DNA from: Paramacrobiotus metropolitanus
Taxonomy: Eukaryota > Tardigrada > Eutardigrada > Parachela > Macrobiotidae
Assembly: GCF_019649055.1 (NCBI RefSeq)
Contig: NW_026570224.1
Location: forward strand, 2,418,001-2,482,000
Reading direction: 5' to 3'
DNA: 64,000 nucleotides
Both the position numbers and the translations under genes were made by a program. The notes under the pieces were generated by a model. It searched no databases and was not told where the DNA came from. It was given only the letters and a program-made list of their open reading frames with translations. Of the stretch, positions 63,601 through 64,000 are shown piece after piece (within the stretch, counting starts at the first letter, position 1; every line of letters begins with the position of its first letter).

Positions 63601-64000
63601 AGTCGGATCGGCCGGGTCATGGGTGCCGATAATGATAAAGGCGTTGCAGGAATGCTGGGATACGCATTGGTCGGACAGTCTAACAGTTTTGAGATCGACA
63701 ATAAAACGGGTGAACTGATTCTCGTCGGTGATTTGGGTGGCTTTGTGTCCAATGAAGTGATTATGCACGTTCTGCTGTCCAACTCGGCATTCCCACCGGC
63801 TGTTGGCGTGGTGTGCGATGTGTTTGTCCATGTGGTGGACGGGAACAACATGCCGTACTTCATGCAGCGCGAATACATGGTGCGGGTGAGAGAGGACGCA
63901 CAAATCGGGTCGACCGTTATCAAAGTGCAAGGTCGAATCGAAGGTGACCGGCGTCTGCAGTATATGTTAGTGGCCGGCGACGAGCACGGACGTTTTGCCG
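45631..64000 (+). CDS. FAT4: Fat/FAT4-type giant cadherin, 3' end beyond window
   Basis: Fifteen exons: 45631-46717, 47030-47436, 47796-48296, 48733-49266, 49628-50568, 50842-51934, 52079-52786, 57249-57800, 57867-58071, 58166-59052, 59163-59388, 60334-60502, 60578-60813, 61073-62631 and 62743 to the edge, about 3,450 residues. All joins agree in phase. A signal peptide (LWPLFLLFFMYLF) is followed by 32 complete cadherin repeats and part of a 33rd, with LDRE, DxNDNAP and AxDxD motifs. I favour Fat/FAT4 over Dachsous because of the length (Dachsous has 27 repeats, Fat and FAT4 have 34) and family-specific segments such as EITFRYYPSSAEYA, like FAT4. Fat is a transmembrane receptor for Dachsous acting in planar polarity and Hippo growth control. 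The EGF, laminin-G, membrane and cytoplasmic parts lie outside. About ten linkers lack the DxNDN calcium motif (for example after repeats 6, 7, 9, 15, 17 and 18). Confidence 0.88.
52787..57248. other. 4.46-kb intron of the Fat-type gene
   Basis: By far the largest intron of this gene; it interrupts one cadherin repeat in phase 0. I found no further cadherin exon or convincing nested gene. A minus-strand frame at 53846-53631 (CEVCQKSEHPKEIVQIPD) faintly resembles the zinc-binding end of a retroelement integrase and may be a relic. Confidence 0.5.
59389..60333. other. 945-bp intron of the Fat-type gene
   Basis: Joins a phase-1 donor after ENNG to a phase-1 acceptor before TPTTATTFATITV. A 110-codon plus frame runs across the donor into it but has no cadherin character and is not coding. 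Confidence 0.6.

Noticed and set aside
45631-64000. Dachsous as the identity of the giant cadherin
   Set aside because: Over 32 repeats are present before any membrane segment, more than the 27 of Dachsous, and specific segments resemble FAT4.
1-64000. CRISPR arrays, bacterial operons, tRNA or rRNA genes
   Set aside because: No spaced direct-repeat array, no tRNA B-box with matching arms, and no rRNA-like segment was seen by eye; the gene structure is eukaryotic.

Overview
The window is animal nuclear DNA. Genes are broken into many exons with GT-AG introns of roughly 40 bp to 4.5 kb, and the products are metazoan (PIAS-type SUMO ligases, TMEM208, BOLA3, CDV3, a Fat/FAT4 giant cadherin). The compact introns and the conserved set fit a small invertebrate. 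A tardigrade is possible, but the sequence alone does not prove a phylum. All gene models below were built by hand from reading frame, splice signals and exon phase. I could not run alignments or splice predictors.

Layout. From 0.7 to 8.9 kb, two tandem minus-strand genes encode PIAS-like SP-RING proteins. They share a PINIT-like region, an SP-RING and a tiny last exon with a C-terminal SUMO-interacting motif, but their N-termini are unrelated. From 9 to 16.8 kb the DNA is sparse. It holds a small inverted-repeat (MITE-like) element with a 7-bp target duplication, a 645-bp foldback element, a PPxY-bearing single-pass membrane protein gene and one small unrecognised gene. At 16.9-20.4 kb is TMEM208, whose last intron contains the whole CDV3 gene on the same strand. 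BOLA3 starts about 500 bp away in the opposite direction, across a probable shared promoter. At 23.0-26.3 kb is a conserved MATH-like protein gene. From 27 to 32.5 kb there is little I can assign. At 32.5-34.1 kb is a basic nuclear protein of unknown family.

From 35.4 to 44.1 kb lies the most unusual part: four tandem plus-strand genes for small secreted proteins. Each has a signal-peptide exon ending in phase 0. Three have a basic, furin-like site just after it. The proteins combine disulfide-marked, calcium-motif-free cadherin-like domains with CX4C modules of the type C-Y-N-G-Q-C. I do not recognise this family. Directly downstream, from 45.6 kb to the right edge and in the same orientation, is the Fat/FAT4-type giant cadherin. 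Fifteen exons encode about 3,450 residues and 32 complete cadherin repeats plus part of a 33rd. Its EGF, laminin-G, transmembrane and cytoplasmic parts lie beyond the window.

The small secreted cadherin-like proteins beside a giant cadherin raise the possibility of a local expansion of cadherin-fold secreted proteins. Whether they derive from, or interact with, the Fat pathway is inference only.
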